Part shown: positions 9,044 to 18,016 of the stretch, one piece after another | Layout: every line of letters starts with the position of its first letter | Position numbering within the stretch: the first letter of the stretch is position 1 | NCBI RefSeq assembly: GCF_002266435.3 | Contig: NZ_CP029426.2 | Coordinates: 6,168,001-6,232,000 of the forward strand | Source of the DNA: Bradyrhizobium amphicarpaeae | GTDB lineage: Bacteria > Pseudomonadota > Alphaproteobacteria > Rhizobiales > Xanthobacteraceae | Direction of reading: 5' to 3' | Length of the DNA stretch: 64,000 nucleotides | The notes under the pieces: generated by a model | The model's input: the letters and a program-made list of their open reading frames with translations, nothing else | Told to the model about the DNA's origin: nothing | Databases searched by the model: none | Position numbers and translations under genes: made by a program

Positions 9044-9195
9044 GGAATTCCCCGTGAGCAAGGCGGATGAGCGTTGCGGTCGGGGTGAAATCCATGGGTG
9101 CGAAATTCCTGGTTGCGGCATTGCTCATAAACCCAGCGCGCTGCGGGATCAAGGGCAATGGACATCGCGCAGGACGCGCGGTAAGGGCAGAGCGG

Positions 9196-10068
9196 GTGTC
9201 TCAGCCAGAAGGCCATTTCGTGAGCGGCAAGCCGAACAGCGCCCTCGCCCAACTGCTTCAGCAGGCCTTCCTGGCATTGCGCGCCAGGCAGTTCGACACC
9301 GCAAGCCGGCTTGCAAACGAAGCCCTGAAAGCGAATCGCAACGACCGCAACGCCGTGCTGATCCTGGGCCATGCCTTGCTCGGCCAGCAGCGCGCCGACC
9401 AGGCGATTGCGCCGCTGGAAAAGGCCGCTCGGCGCGCCAACGATCCGGAAATCGAGACATTGCTCGGTCACGTCCTATGTCATGCGCGGCGGTCGTCGGA
9501 CGGGATCGCCCAGCTGCGCCGCACCGCAGCACGCCGCCCGCCCTATCTGCCTGCATTCCAGGAATTGGCCGGACAGCTTGCGAACGGCGGGGACACCGGT
9601 GAGGCCATCGAGACCATGGCGCAGGCCATCACGCTTGCCCCGGGTCTGACCGACCTGCAACTCGACCTCGGACGCCTGCATCTGCGGAACAACGATCGGC
9701 GCAGTGCGCGCGCCGTGCTGGCCGCCGCCCGGGCTGCCGCGCCGGGACGTGCCGACATCCTGGCGGAACTGGCCGGAGCCGAGTTTCTCGACGGCGCCTA
9801 CGCGCAAGCAGCCGAGACCTACCGCCACGCGCTTGCGCTCCGTCCCGACGACGCGCCGTCCCGGGCCAATCTCGCAATGTGCCTGCTCGAAATGGGTGAG
9901 CGCGACCGCGGCGAGGCGGCGCTTCGCGCCATCGTTCGCGGACGGCCACACATGCTCGGCCGCGCCGCCTTCGCATTGGCGACGTCATCCCGCGGCCGCT
10001 TCTTCTTCCGCCCGAGCGCGGCAGCGAGATTTTTGGAACGCGACCAGGAGCGGTCGGCTACGCCCTGA
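9196..10068 (+). CDS. Tetratricopeptide-repeat protein
   Basis: About 290 residues of TPR-like helical pairs with the A-x-x-A-L pattern (ALRARQFDTASRLANEALKA, DGAYAQAAETYRHALALRPD, plus three or four weaker units). No signal peptide is evident from this start. GTG 9196 is my choice, with AGGG about eight bases upstream; an ATG at 9067 would leave only 23 bases to the divergent ABC-F start and adds an atypical N-terminus, and GTG 9223 is also possible. It probably acts as a protein-interaction scaffold. The 3' end overlaps the convergent gene by 11 bases. Confidence 0.8.
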   Translation: MSQPEGHFVSGKPNSALAQLLQQAFLALRARQFDTASRLANEALKANRNDRNAVLILGHALLGQQRADQAIAPLEKAARRANDPEIETLLGHVLCHARRSSDGIAQLRRTAARRPPYLPAFQELAGQLANGGDTGEAIETMAQAITLAPGLTDLQLDLGRLHLRNNDRRSARAVLAAARAAAPGRADILAELAGAEFLDGAYAQAAETYRHALALRPDDAPSRANLAMCLLEMGERDRGEAALRAIVRGRPHMLGRAAFALATSSRGRFFFRPSAAARFLERDQERSATP

Positions 10069-10777
10069 ATTTGCGACGGTAAACCCCGGACTCGCGCTTC
10101 AGCGAGCCGCGGAGAGCGTGGAGCTTCTGCGACTCTTCCGGCGTGAACGTCGACGTCTGCAATGTCCAACCTTCGCGCTTGACCGGAATGCACTGCGCGA
10201 TCGGCGTGCCCTTCGGCAACACGCCGCGAAAGTCCATGTTGTGCCAATGCGCCGGAAAATGGATCCAGTTGTCGCGATAGCGATCGCAATCGACAAGGCC
10301 GCTCAGCGTGGTGAAAGGAAGATCGAGGCGATTCACCGGATGGGTGAAGAAGAGCGCATAGCCTTCCGGGGCCTCGATGGTCCAGAGATTGTGAAACTTG
10401 ATGACGAAGCGATCGGCCTCGAACAGCGGGGAGCCGGTGAGCTGGTTCTGGTCGTGGAAGCTGACAGGCGAGCGTGGAAAATCGACTTCTCCGCCAGGGG
10501 GGACGTCGTTGTCCCAGCTGATCTCGCCATCCTCTACGCGGAGATCGCAGATCAGCGGGATCAGGAAACCGCACGTCATCGCGTCGATGAAGGGCGGACA
10601 GCGCTTGACCGTGTCGTCGTCCTGCTGATTGAGAGCGCTGAAGGCCGAGCCGGGCATCGACTTGAGCCAGTCGGGGACGCCGAGATTGGCAGGAACCGGC
10701 TGCGGCAGCAGGCCTTCAAGCTCTCTTGGACAGCGAAATTTAACCGCGAGCTTGCTGCTGTTGACCTGCGAGGACAT
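10058..10777 (-). CDS. Conserved hypothetical protein resembling uncharacterised bacterial/phage proteins
   Basis: A 239-residue soluble protein with no recognised domain name. Noticeable conserved-looking blocks are CPPFIDAMTCGFLIPL, KFHNLWTIEAPEGYALFFTH, VDCDRYRDNWIHFPAHW, and LPKGTPIAQCIPVKRE. From memory, proteins with the same block order (CPPF-DAM-GY-IPL, then G-P--Q-IP-KRE) occur as unnamed proteins in tailed phages and in scattered bacteria. The His/Trp-rich strands look beta-sandwich or cupin-like, but I cannot confirm that. It is a single gene with its own upstream region. Function unknown. Confidence 0.65.
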   Translation of the reverse strand: MSSQVNSSKLAVKFRCPRELEGLLPQPVPANLGVPDWLKSMPGSAFSALNQQDDDTVKRCPPFIDAMTCGFLIPLICDLRVEDGEISWDNDVPPGGEVDFPRSPVSFHDQNQLTGSPLFEADRFVIKFHNLWTIEAPEGYALFFTHPVNRLDLPFTTLSGLVDCDRYRDNWIHFPAHWHNMDFRGVLPKGTPIAQCIPVKREGWTLQTSTFTPEESQKLHALRGSLKRESGVYRRKFRA

Positions 10778-10913
10778 AGGGCGCTCCAGCCGATTCCTCT
10801 ACCGTTAAAAGGAAACGGCCGCCGGTCAAGGCCCGCGGCCGCCAGGCACATTACATCTACGCAACGTGCGACTGGCGCCCCCGGCCAAATGCGGCCAGGG
10901 CGCCGATCATTGC

Positions 10914-11261
10914 TCAGCCCTTGAGCGCAGTCACCACCACCTCGATCAGCGCGCTGCCGCCGAGATCGGCCACGCCGACGGTAGCGCGGGTCGGCAGATT
11001 GTCGCCGAAGAACTCGGTCCAGGCCGCGTCCATCTCCTTCTTCTTGGAGAGATCGGTGACGAAGATCGAAGCGCTGACGATTCGGCTCTTGTCGGTGCCG
11101 GCTTCCTTCAGATAGCCGGCGATCTTGCCGAGGATGTTGCGGGTCTGGTCGCCCATGGAAACGCTGGTGTCGTCGGCGATGGTGCCGCCGAGGAAGACGA
11201 AGCCGTTGGCCTCGACGGCGCGGTGCATGATGGGCGTGCGGATGCTGCGGGTGATGCTCAT
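10914..11261 (-). CDS. RidA-family reactive enamine/imine deaminase
   Basis: A 115-residue member of the YjgF/YER057c/UK114 family. These trimers hydrolyse enamine/imine intermediates released by amino-acid-metabolising enzymes. The family core is visible (FLGGTIADD, QTRNILGKIAGYLKEAG, TRATVGVADLGGSALIEVVV). The Arg that binds the substrate carboxylate is the one in PTRATVG. It is the last gene of a minus-strand operon of amine oxidoreductases, 16 bases after the DAO gene. The context fits detoxification of imines made by those oxidases. Confidence 0.9.
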   Translation of the reverse strand: MSITRSIRTPIMHRAVEANGFVFLGGTIADDTSVSMGDQTRNILGKIAGYLKEAGTDKSRIVSASIFVTDLSKKKEMDAAWTEFFGDNLPTRATVGVADLGGSALIEVVVTALKG

Positions 11262-11276
11262 GATGTCCTCTTGTTG

Positions 11277-12398
11277 CTAGAGTGTGGTGGGATGGAAACG
11301 GTCGATGCCGAGATCGCCGATGCGGGTCTGGGTGCCGCCGTTGACGATCAGTTCCGCCATCACGGCGCCGGCGCCGGGGCCGAGCTGGAAGCCGTGCAGC
11401 GAGAAACCGAACTGGTGATAGAGCCCCTTGTGGCGGCTGCTCGGCCCGAATACGGGAATGTCGTCCTTCATCTTCGCCTCGATCCCGGCCCAGGCGCGAA
11501 CGATCGTGGCGCTGCGCATCACCGGGAACAGCTCGAATACGGTGCGCGCGCTGGTGGCGAGGCTCTTCCAGTCCAGCACGGTCTCGTTGCGGTCCTGATC
11601 AGGCGTCGCCAAATGGCCGCCGCCGATCAGCACGGTGCCGTTGGAGAATTGCTTGAAGGAGAGCTTGCGTCCGCGCAGGATCACGACGGGGTCGATGAAG
11701 TGCGGCACGCGCGAGGTGATCATCAGCATCGGCGCGACGGTCTCGACCGGCACCGGCTCGCCGAGATCGGCCGCGATCCTGCCGGCCCAGGCGCCGGCAG
11801 CGTTGACCAGTACCGGCGCGGCAAAGGTTTCGGTGCCGACGTCGACGTGCCAGAGCCCGTCGCTGTACCGGATGTTGCCGGCGGCGACGCCCTCGCGCAC
11901 GGTCGCGCCGAGCTGCTGGGCCTTGCGGCGGAACGCCGTCGTCGTCTGGGCCGGATTGGCGGCGCCGTCGCGGCGCGAGACCACGCCGCCGGGACAGGTC
12001 TCGGCCACGGCCGGCACCAGCCGTCGCAGTTCGGTCGCGTCGATCAGTTCTTCGTGGGTGAAGCCGAGCGCATTGAGTTCGGCCACCCGCGCGCGGCAGG
12101 CCGCGAGTTCCTCCTCATTCTCCGCGACAAGGACCTGGCCGTAGCTCTCGAAGCTGCAATTGTCGTCGAGAAGATCCTTGATCTTCTCCCAAATTCCCAT
12201 CGAGCGGATCGAGAGCGGGATTTCAGGGATATGCCGGGCCAGCTGGCGGACGCCGCCGGCATTGACGCCGGACGCATGGCGGCCGGCATAGTCCTTCTCG
12301 ATCAGCACCGGCTTCAGGCCGGCGAGGCACAGATGCAGCGCCGTCGAGCACCCGTGGATGCCGCCGCCTATGACGATCGCATCCACGTTTCTGCTCAT
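11277..12398 (-). CDS. FAD-dependent amino-acid/amine oxidoreductase, DAO family (HcnC/OoxB-like subunit)
   Basis: 373 residues with an N-terminal dinucleotide fold (AIVIGGGIHGCSTALHL) and the DAO-family layout: NAGGVRQL, VNAAGAWAGRIA, GGHLATPDQD, RAWAGIEAKMKDDIPVFG and the late GFSLHGFQLGPGAGAVMAEL FAD-contact block. It starts with an ATGA overlap on the stop of the larger flavoprotein gene and sits with the ferredoxin-like subunit, matching the catalytic beta subunit of opine oxidases, hydrogen-cyanide synthase and D-hydroxyproline dehydrogenase. The real substrate is likely a secondary amine or imino acid; cyanide synthesis is unlikely in this context. Confidence 0.88.
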   Translation of the reverse strand: MSRNVDAIVIGGGIHGCSTALHLCLAGLKPVLIEKDYAGRHASGVNAGGVRQLARHIPEIPLSIRSMGIWEKIKDLLDDNCSFESYGQVLVAENEEELAACRARVAELNALGFTHEELIDATELRRLVPAVAETCPGGVVSRRDGAANPAQTTTAFRRKAQQLGATVREGVAAGNIRYSDGLWHVDVGTETFAAPVLVNAAGAWAGRIAADLGEPVPVETVAPMLMITSRVPHFIDPVVILRGRKLSFKQFSNGTVLIGGGHLATPDQDRNETVLDWKSLATSARTVFELFPVMRSATIVRAWAGIEAKMKDDIPVFGPSSRHKGLYHQFGFSLHGFQLGPGAGAVMAELIVNGGTQTRIGDLGIDRFHPTTL

Positions 12399-13813
12399 CC
12401 GCGCACCACCGCCTTGACGTCGGCCTCGCTCTTCGGAACGGCGGCGAGCTCGGCAAGCGTGATCGGTTTCACCGGCGCCCGCAGGCGGTAATAGCCGATC
12501 TCCTGCGGGCTCTTGCCGCGCGCTTGCGCCATCAGCTCGGTGACGGTGAGGCCGCAGAGCCGGCCCTGGCACGGGCCCATGCCGGTGCGGCGATAGGCTT
12601 TCAGTTGATTGGGCCCGGTCGCGCCGATCGCGACGGAATCGAGTACGTCCTTTGCGGTGACCTCCTCGCAACGACAGACGATGGTGTCGCCGGAGGGAAT
12701 ACGGAACTGCGGCGCGGGGCGGAACAGCGTGTCGAGGAAGACGCGGCCGCGCTCGGCCCTGGCGAGATCGGCGCGGAGCGTTGCCATCGGCGCGAGCTTC
12801 GCCGCAGCCGCGGGCGCCAGCGCCTCCACCGCTGCACGCGCTGCAATCCGCCCACGGACCACAGCGGCATTCGCACCGCCGATGCCGGCGCCATCACCGG
12901 CAATCGCAATGCCGGCGACCGACGAAGCGCCGCTCGCGTCCAGCACCGGCGACCAGCACAGCTGCAGATCATCCCAGCGATGTTCGACGTCAGCGGACAT
13001 CGCCAGATTGACGTTGGGCACGACGCCCTGATGCAGCAGCAGCAAATCCGCTGCAATGGTCTCGCGCTTGCCGCCCGCGACATAGCTGACGCTGGCGAGC
13101 TGGCCGTCACCGGAAGCCGCAAGCTCGGTGACGCCGGAGACGACCTGCACCTTCGCCTTCACCTCGCGCATCATCGACAGGCCCTTGGCGAAATAGGGCG
13201 AGGTCAGGAACGCGAAGGCGTGCGGCAGCGCGGCGAAATAATTGCGGCGCTCGGTGGTATCGAGAATACGGTCGATGCGGCCGCCGAGGCGCAGGATCTG
13301 AGCGGCAAGCAGCCAGAGCAGCGGCCCCTGCCCCGCGATCACGGTACGGCCGTCAGGCACGAGCGCCGACGATTTCAGCATGGTCTGCGCGGCACCGGCG
13401 GTCATCACGCCCGGCAGCGTCCAGCCGGGGATCGGGAACGGCCGCTCCAGCGCGCCGGTCGCCAGGATCACGCGCTTTGCCTTGACGAAGGCGGACGCGC
13501 CGCCGACCGAGACCGCGATATCGAGATTGCGATCGAGGCTCCAGACCGTGGCACGATGAATGACCTCGGCGGTGCCTGCACGCAGCGCCTGCACCAGATC
13601 GGCACCGACCCAATAATCGGCGCCGAGCTGATTGCGGTCGGTCACCGGCGTCGAGGAGATGGCGCGAAACACCTGACCTCCCGGACCGATGTTCTCGTCG
13701 AGCAGCAGCGTCGAGAGGCCAGCTTCGGCGGCGGTCGACGCAGCCGCGAGACCGGCGGGCCCGGCGCCGATCACCACCACGTCGTACTCTTCGCGCTTGG
13801 GAGCCACAGTCAT
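12395..13813 (-). CDS. NAD(P)/FAD-dependent oxidoreductase with C-terminal BFD-type [2Fe-2S] motif (HcnB/OoxA-like subunit)
   Basis: 472 residues. The N-terminal FAD motif is VVVIGAGPAGLAAASTAAEA; a second nucleotide-binding region follows at ALVPDGRTVIAGQGPLLWLL. The C-terminus carries the bacterioferredoxin-associated-ferredoxin pattern, C-x-C at IVCRCEEVTAKD and C-x4-C at MGPCQGRLCG. This is the alpha-subunit architecture of opine oxidase, HcnB and D-hydroxyproline dehydrogenase. ATG 13813 overlaps the ferredoxin-like gene stop (ATGA), and its own stop overlaps the next start, so the three genes are translationally coupled. Confidence 0.88.
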   Translation of the reverse strand: MTVAPKREEYDVVVIGAGPAGLAAASTAAEAGLSTLLLDENIGPGGQVFRAISSTPVTDRNQLGADYWVGADLVQALRAGTAEVIHRATVWSLDRNLDIAVSVGGASAFVKAKRVILATGALERPFPIPGWTLPGVMTAGAAQTMLKSSALVPDGRTVIAGQGPLLWLLAAQILRLGGRIDRILDTTERRNYFAALPHAFAFLTSPYFAKGLSMMREVKAKVQVVSGVTELAASGDGQLASVSYVAGGKRETIAADLLLLHQGVVPNVNLAMSADVEHRWDDLQLCWSPVLDASGASSVAGIAIAGDGAGIGGANAAVVRGRIAARAAVEALAPAAAAKLAPMATLRADLARAERGRVFLDTLFRPAPQFRIPSGDTIVCRCEEVTAKDVLDSVAIGATGPNQLKAYRRTGMGPCQGRLCGLTVTELMAQARGKSPQEIGYYRLRAPVKPITLAELAAVPKSEADVKAVVRG

Positions 13814-14106
13814 CGTCCGATCTCCCGCTTGCCCTTCTGGATCTCGATGTGCATGCCCTCGGCGACGGGCACGAGGCAGCCCTGGCGGTTGCCAACGCCG
13901 TCGATGGTGACGAGGCAATCGAAGCACACGCCCATCATGCAATAGGGCAGACGCGGCGCACCGCTCACCGCCGTCGCGCGACGTGCGTCAACCCCGGACG
14001 CCAGCAGCGCGGCAGAGACCGTGTCGCCCTGACGCGCCGCGACGGCAACGCCGTCGACGAAGATCTGCAGCTCTGGCCGTTTGTCCTGTTCGGATCGTTT
14101 AAACAT
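13810..14106 (-). CDS. (2Fe-2S)-binding small subunit (HcnA/OoxC-like gamma subunit)
   Basis: 98 residues forming a plant-type ferredoxin fold. The cluster ligands are CMMGVCFDC plus a fourth Cys in GNRQGCLVPV. It passes electrons in heterotrimeric amine dehydrogenases. ATG 14106 (MFKRSEQDKR) matches the family N-terminus; upstream in-frame sequence belongs to the preceding oxidoreductase. It overlaps the larger flavoprotein gene by four bases. Confidence 0.88.
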   Translation of the reverse strand: MFKRSEQDKRPELQIFVDGVAVAARQGDTVSAALLASGVDARRATAVSGAPRLPYCMMGVCFDCLVTIDGVGNRQGCLVPVAEGMHIEIQKGKREIGR

Positions 14107-14125
14107 CCTGGCTTCCTCAATATCT

Positions 14126-15262
14126 CTAGTAGCCGCTTTTGTTCGCGGCGCCCGCGCCGCCAAAACGGCTCGCGGAGAACGCGCCGACCAGCTCCGGCTC
14201 GAGCGCGCCCTGCGCCACCATGCGCGCGATCTCGAAGGCATGGTTGGAGGCGAGCGTCACGCCGGAATGGCAGCAGGCGACGAAGGCGCCGGGATGGGTC
14301 TCCGACTGGTCGTAGATCGGAAAGCCGTCCTGCGGCATGACGCGGATGCCAGCCCAGCTCCTGACCACGTTGAGCCGCGACAAATGCGGGAACATGCGCT
14401 GGGCGCGATCGGTCATCACCGCGCTGATCGAATGCTTCAGCGTACGATCGTCCAGCTCGTCCTCCTTGCTGTCGCCGATCATCACCGTGCCCTCGTCGGT
14501 CTGGCGGATCGTGGTCAGGGGATGCGGGAGGAACGGCATGGTGCGCTCGGTCACGACGATCTGGCCGCGCGTGGGGCCCATCGGCGCGTAGAGGCCGACC
14601 ATCGGCGCGAGCGTCTGATTGGCGTTGCCGGCGGCGAGCACGATCTTTGCGGCGCGGAGTTCGCCCTTCGGCGTCGTCAGGCTGAACTCGCCGCCGTGCT
14701 TGCTGATCGCCGAGACCGGCCGCTCCGGAAGATAGTCGATGCCGAATTCCCTGAAGCCGGTATGGAACGCGCGAAAGGTCCTCAGCGAATTGACGTGGCC
14801 GTCGAGCGGACAAAAGCTTCCGCCGGAGACGTCCGGCCCGATCAGCGGCAGCGACTTCTTCACCTCGGATGCGGAGAGCATCTCCATCCTGTAGTCGGCA
14901 GCACCGGTCTGGTTGTGCATGCGCTTGACCAGCTCGGTGCGCTGGCCGAATTCCTCCTCGCCGAGCGTGAGATGAAAGCCGCCGTTCTGCTGAAGCGCGA
15001 CATCGAGCCCGGTCTGCTGCTTCAGTTCGGAAGCTAGCCTGCTCCACGCTTGCGACGCCTGCACCGTCCACACCGTGTAGGCGGGCATGCCGAGCCCCTT
15101 GCTCTGCACCCAGACCAGCGCAAAATTCGCGCGCGAGGCGCGTTTGGTGATGTCGCCTTCGTCGAGCACGGCCACCTTCTTGCCGAGCCGGCCGAGGCCC
15201 CAGGCAATGGCGGAGCCGAGCAGACCGCCGCCGACCACGGCGACGTCGTATTCTCCTGACAT
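14126..15262 (-). CDS. Second FAD-dependent oxidoreductase, DAO family
   Basis: 378 residues with the FAD motif VAVVGGGLLGSAIAWGLGR and DAO-family blocks VLAAGNANQTLAPMVGLYAP, RSWAGIRVMPQDGFPIYDQ and CCHSGVTLASNHAFEIARMV. It resembles sarcosine, glycine or D-amino-acid dehydrogenase-type enzymes and is distinct from the 373-residue DAO gene in the same operon. It is 19 bases upstream of the ferredoxin-like gene and nine bases after the permease gene. It may act alone or exchange with the other DAO protein on the shared electron-transfer subunits; that is inference. Confidence 0.87.
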   Translation of the reverse strand: MSGEYDVAVVGGGLLGSAIAWGLGRLGKKVAVLDEGDITKRASRANFALVWVQSKGLGMPAYTVWTVQASQAWSRLASELKQQTGLDVALQQNGGFHLTLGEEEFGQRTELVKRMHNQTGAADYRMEMLSASEVKKSLPLIGPDVSGGSFCPLDGHVNSLRTFRAFHTGFREFGIDYLPERPVSAISKHGGEFSLTTPKGELRAAKIVLAAGNANQTLAPMVGLYAPMGPTRGQIVVTERTMPFLPHPLTTIRQTDEGTVMIGDSKEDELDDRTLKHSISAVMTDRAQRMFPHLSRLNVVRSWAGIRVMPQDGFPIYDQSETHPGAFVACCHSGVTLASNHAFEIARMVAQGALEPELVGAFSASRFGGAGAANKSGY

Positions 15263-15271
15263 GAGGTTCTC

Positions 15272-16081
15272 CTATCGTCCGGTGTCGCCACTCTTGCCGG
15301 CGAGCACACGGTCGAGCCCGTAGAAGCGGTCGAGCAGAATGAGGGCGGTCATGGTCACGGCGATCACGCAAGCCGAGACCGACGTCACCAGCGGATCGAT
15401 GTTGTCCTGGATGTAAAGGAACATGCGCACCGGCAACGTCTCGGTACCGGGTGCGGCGAGGAAGACGGTCATGGTGAGATCGTCGAAGGACTGGATGAAC
15501 GCGAGCGCCCAGCCGCTGATGACGCCGGGCAGGATCAGCGGCAAGGTCACGCGGCGAAACAGCGTCCAGCCGCCGGCGCCGAGCGAGACCGCCGCGATCT
15601 CGACGGTGCGGTCCATGCCGGTCGCCGCCGCCAGCGTCAGCCGCAGCGCGAACGGAAACACGATGATGACATGCGCGATGATCAGCGCGGCAAAACTGCC
15701 GCCGAGGCCGGCCGAGGTGAAGAAGCGCAGGAAGGCGATGCCGAGCACCACATGCGGGATCATCAGCGGAGACAGGAACAGCGCCGCCAGCGCATCACGG
15801 CCGCGGAAGCGATAGCGCGCAATCGCCAGCGCCGCGGGCACCGCGAACAGCAGCGCCACGAAGGACGACAGCGCACCGAGGCCAAGGCTGACCCAGAAGG
15901 CGTGGATGAATTCAGGGTAGTTCGCGATGGCCCTGAACCAGCGCAGCGAGAAGCCGTTGGTCGGCAGCGACAGGAAGCCCTCGGGCGTGAAAGCGACGAG
16001 GCAGACCACCAGGATCGGCGCCACCATCACGATGACGAAGAATGTATGGAAGACCAGCGCGAGCGGACCGTTCCGTCTCAT
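15272..16081 (-). CDS. ABC transporter permease, spermidine/putrescine type (PotC-like)
   Basis: 269 residues with about six membrane helices, beginning with a hydrophobic segment (FHTFFVIVMVAPILVVCLVA). The family EAA loop is seen as EIAAVSLGAGGWTLFRRVTLPLILPG. It forms the inner-membrane channel with the PotB-like partner, which it overlaps by four bases, and sits in a complete importer operon. Confidence 0.9.
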   Translation of the reverse strand: MRRNGPLALVFHTFFVIVMVAPILVVCLVAFTPEGFLSLPTNGFSLRWFRAIANYPEFIHAFWVSLGLGALSSFVALLFAVPAALAIARYRFRGRDALAALFLSPLMIPHVVLGIAFLRFFTSAGLGGSFAALIIAHVIIVFPFALRLTLAAATGMDRTVEIAAVSLGAGGWTLFRRVTLPLILPGVISGWALAFIQSFDDLTMTVFLAAPGTETLPVRMFLYIQDNIDPLVTSVSACVIAVTMTALILLDRFYGLDRVLAGKSGDTGR

Positions 16082-16953
16082 CGGAACACCTCCGCGTAGC
16101 GCCGCTCGATCAGCGCGTTGCTGCCGACGACGATCAACACCAGCGCAATCAGCAGGAGCGTGGCGACGGCGGCACCGAGCGGCCAGTTCAGGGTGTTGAG
16201 GAACTCGTCATAGGCCAGCGTCGCCGCGACCTTGAGCCGGCGGCCGCCGATGATTGCCGGCGTTGCGAACGCGCTGGCCGAGAGCGAGAATACGATGATC
16301 GCACCCGACAGCACGCCCGGCATGATCTGCGGCATGATGATGCGGCGGATGATGGTGACGGGGCCGGCGCCAAGCGACATCGCGGCGTTCTCGATCTGCG
16401 GATCGAGCCGCTGCAGCGCCGCCCATACCGACAGCACCATGAACGGCATCATGACATGCGCGAGCGCGACGATCATGCCGGTTTCGGTGAACATGAAGGG
16501 GATCGGCGACTTCATCACCCCGAGCGACATCAACAGCTTGTTAACGAGGCCATTGTTGCCGCCGAACAGCAGCGCCCAGCCGAGCGTGCGCGCCACCACG
16601 GAGATCAGCAGCGGCCCGAGAATGACCAGCAGGAAGAAGCTCTTCCAGCGACCGTCCATGCGGTTGAGGATGTAGGCCTCGGGCGCGCCGAGCAGGGCCG
16701 TGAGCAGCGTGGTCAGGATCGCGATCCGAAACGTCCGCCAGAACATTTCGGCGTAATAGGGATCGGTCGCGATCTCGTGCCAGTTCTTGAGGATGAAGAC
16801 CGGCTCGATGCCCTTGTACTGACCCCAATCGTGGAACGACAGCATCACCGTCATCGCCAGCGGAATCAGCAGCACGCCGACGAACAGCATCAAAGCGGGC
16901 GCGGTCAGCGCCCATGGCGCACGCGCGCTGCGTTCCTCGGCGACCGCACTCAT
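16078..16953 (-). CDS. ABC transporter permease, spermidine/putrescine type (PotB-like)
   Basis: 291 residues, about six membrane helices; EAA loop ENAAMSLGAGPVTIIRRIIMPQIMPG. Translationally coupled at both ends by four-base overlaps with the ATPase and the PotC-like gene. A periplasmic loop around KGIEPVFILKNWHEIATDPY is typical of PotB/YdcU homologues. Confidence 0.9.
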   Translation of the reverse strand: MSAVAEERSARAPWALTAPALMLFVGVLLIPLAMTVMLSFHDWGQYKGIEPVFILKNWHEIATDPYYAEMFWRTFRIAILTTLLTALLGAPEAYILNRMDGRWKSFFLLVILGPLLISVVARTLGWALLFGGNNGLVNKLLMSLGVMKSPIPFMFTETGMIVALAHVMMPFMVLSVWAALQRLDPQIENAAMSLGAGPVTIIRRIIMPQIMPGVLSGAIIVFSLSASAFATPAIIGGRRLKVAATLAYDEFLNTLNWPLGAAVATLLLIALVLIVVGSNALIERRYAEVFR

Positions 16954-17990
16954 GCGACCGCCCTCGCGCGCACGCTCATGTCCTCCGGCCGCCAGACGAG
17001 GCGAACCGCCTCGCCTTCAGCCGGCTGCGCCTTGCCGTCGTTCTGGCGGATCACGATCGCCGGACCGCATTCGCTGTCGCACTGGAACAGCCAGTGGTTG
17101 CCCTGGAAGATGCGCGTGACGATCTTTGCGCTGAGGCCGGCATCGCCGAAACCAATTCTTTCAGGACGAATGCTGACGGTGACGGGGCCGCTGAGGCCCG
17201 CCGGGGCCGGCGCGCTCCAGGAGCCCGCCGTCACCCGCGCCGGTGTAGCGGTCCGATCGACAGCCGCGGCAAAATCGTTGGTCTTGCCAAGGAACTGCGA
17301 GACGAAAGCCGAGGCCGGTTTCTCGTAGGTTTCCTGCGGCGTGCCGATCTGCTCGATCTTGCCCTGGCTCATCACCACGATGCGGTCGGACAGCGACATC
17401 GCCTCGTTCTGGTCGTGGGTGACGAGGATCGTGGTGGTGCCGATCGTGCGCTGGATCTGGCGCAGCTCGATCTGCATCTCCTCGCGCAGCTTGGCGTCGA
17501 GGTTGGACAGCGGCTCGTCGAGCAGCAGCACGCTCGGCTTGATCACCAGCGCGCGGGCGAGTGCCACGCGCTGCTGCTGGCCGCCAGACATGCGGCGGGG
17601 ATGGCGGTCCTCGAAGCCGGCGAGGCCCACCATCGCCAACGCGGCACGAACGCGCTCCGCTCTTTCAGTGCGCGGCACGTTGCGCATCTCGAGACCGAAG
17701 GCGACATTTTCCGCCGCGGTCATGTGCGGAAACAGCGCATAGCTCTGGAACACGATGCCGAGCCCGCGCTTGGCCGGATGAATCGCGGTCAGGTCCTTGT
17801 CCTCCAGGCGGATCGCGCCGCGGGTGGGATCGAGGAAGCCCGCGATCATCTGCAGGGTCGTCGTCTTGCCGCAGCCGGAGGGGCCGAGGAAGGAGATGAA
17901 CTCCCCCTTGCCCACGGCGAGACTGAAGTCGTCGACCACAGTCTGCGCCCCGAACTGCTTGGCGACCCGATCGAGCTCGAGATAGGCCAT
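16950..17990 (-). CDS. ABC transporter ATP-binding protein, spermidine/putrescine type (PotA-like)
   Basis: 346 residues: Walker A GPSGCGKTT, Q-loop FQSYALFPHMTAAENV, signature [15 protein letters not shown], Walker B LLLDEPLSNLDAKLR, then a TOBE regulatory domain (about residues 270-335). The dimer energises the two permeases. It follows the binding-protein gene by 26 bases. Confidence 0.93.
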   Translation of the reverse strand: MAYLELDRVAKQFGAQTVVDDFSLAVGKGEFISFLGPSGCGKTTTLQMIAGFLDPTRGAIRLEDKDLTAIHPAKRGLGIVFQSYALFPHMTAAENVAFGLEMRNVPRTERAERVRAALAMVGLAGFEDRHPRRMSGGQQQRVALARALVIKPSVLLLDEPLSNLDAKLREEMQIELRQIQRTIGTTTILVTHDQNEAMSLSDRIVVMSQGKIEQIGTPQETYEKPASAFVSQFLGKTNDFAAAVDRTATPARVTAGSWSAPAPAGLSGPVTVSIRPERIGFGDAGLSAKIVTRIFQGNHWLFQCDSECGPAIVIRQNDGKAQPAEGEAVRLVWRPEDMSVRARAVA

Positions 17991-18016
17991 GCGCTGTCTC
18001 CGCTGCGACGATCAGA

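Noticed and set aside
10866..12491. Long plus-strand open frame opposite RidA and the DAO gene; similar frames at 16042-18176, 21489-23396 and 50001-51914
   Set aside because: All lie antisense to genes with clear family motifs and have no domain content of their own.
11277..14106. Hydrogen-cyanide synthase hcnABC
   Set aside because: Subunit architecture matches, but the operon also holds an amine importer, RidA and a second DAO enzyme, which fits opine or amino-acid oxidation better than cyanide production.
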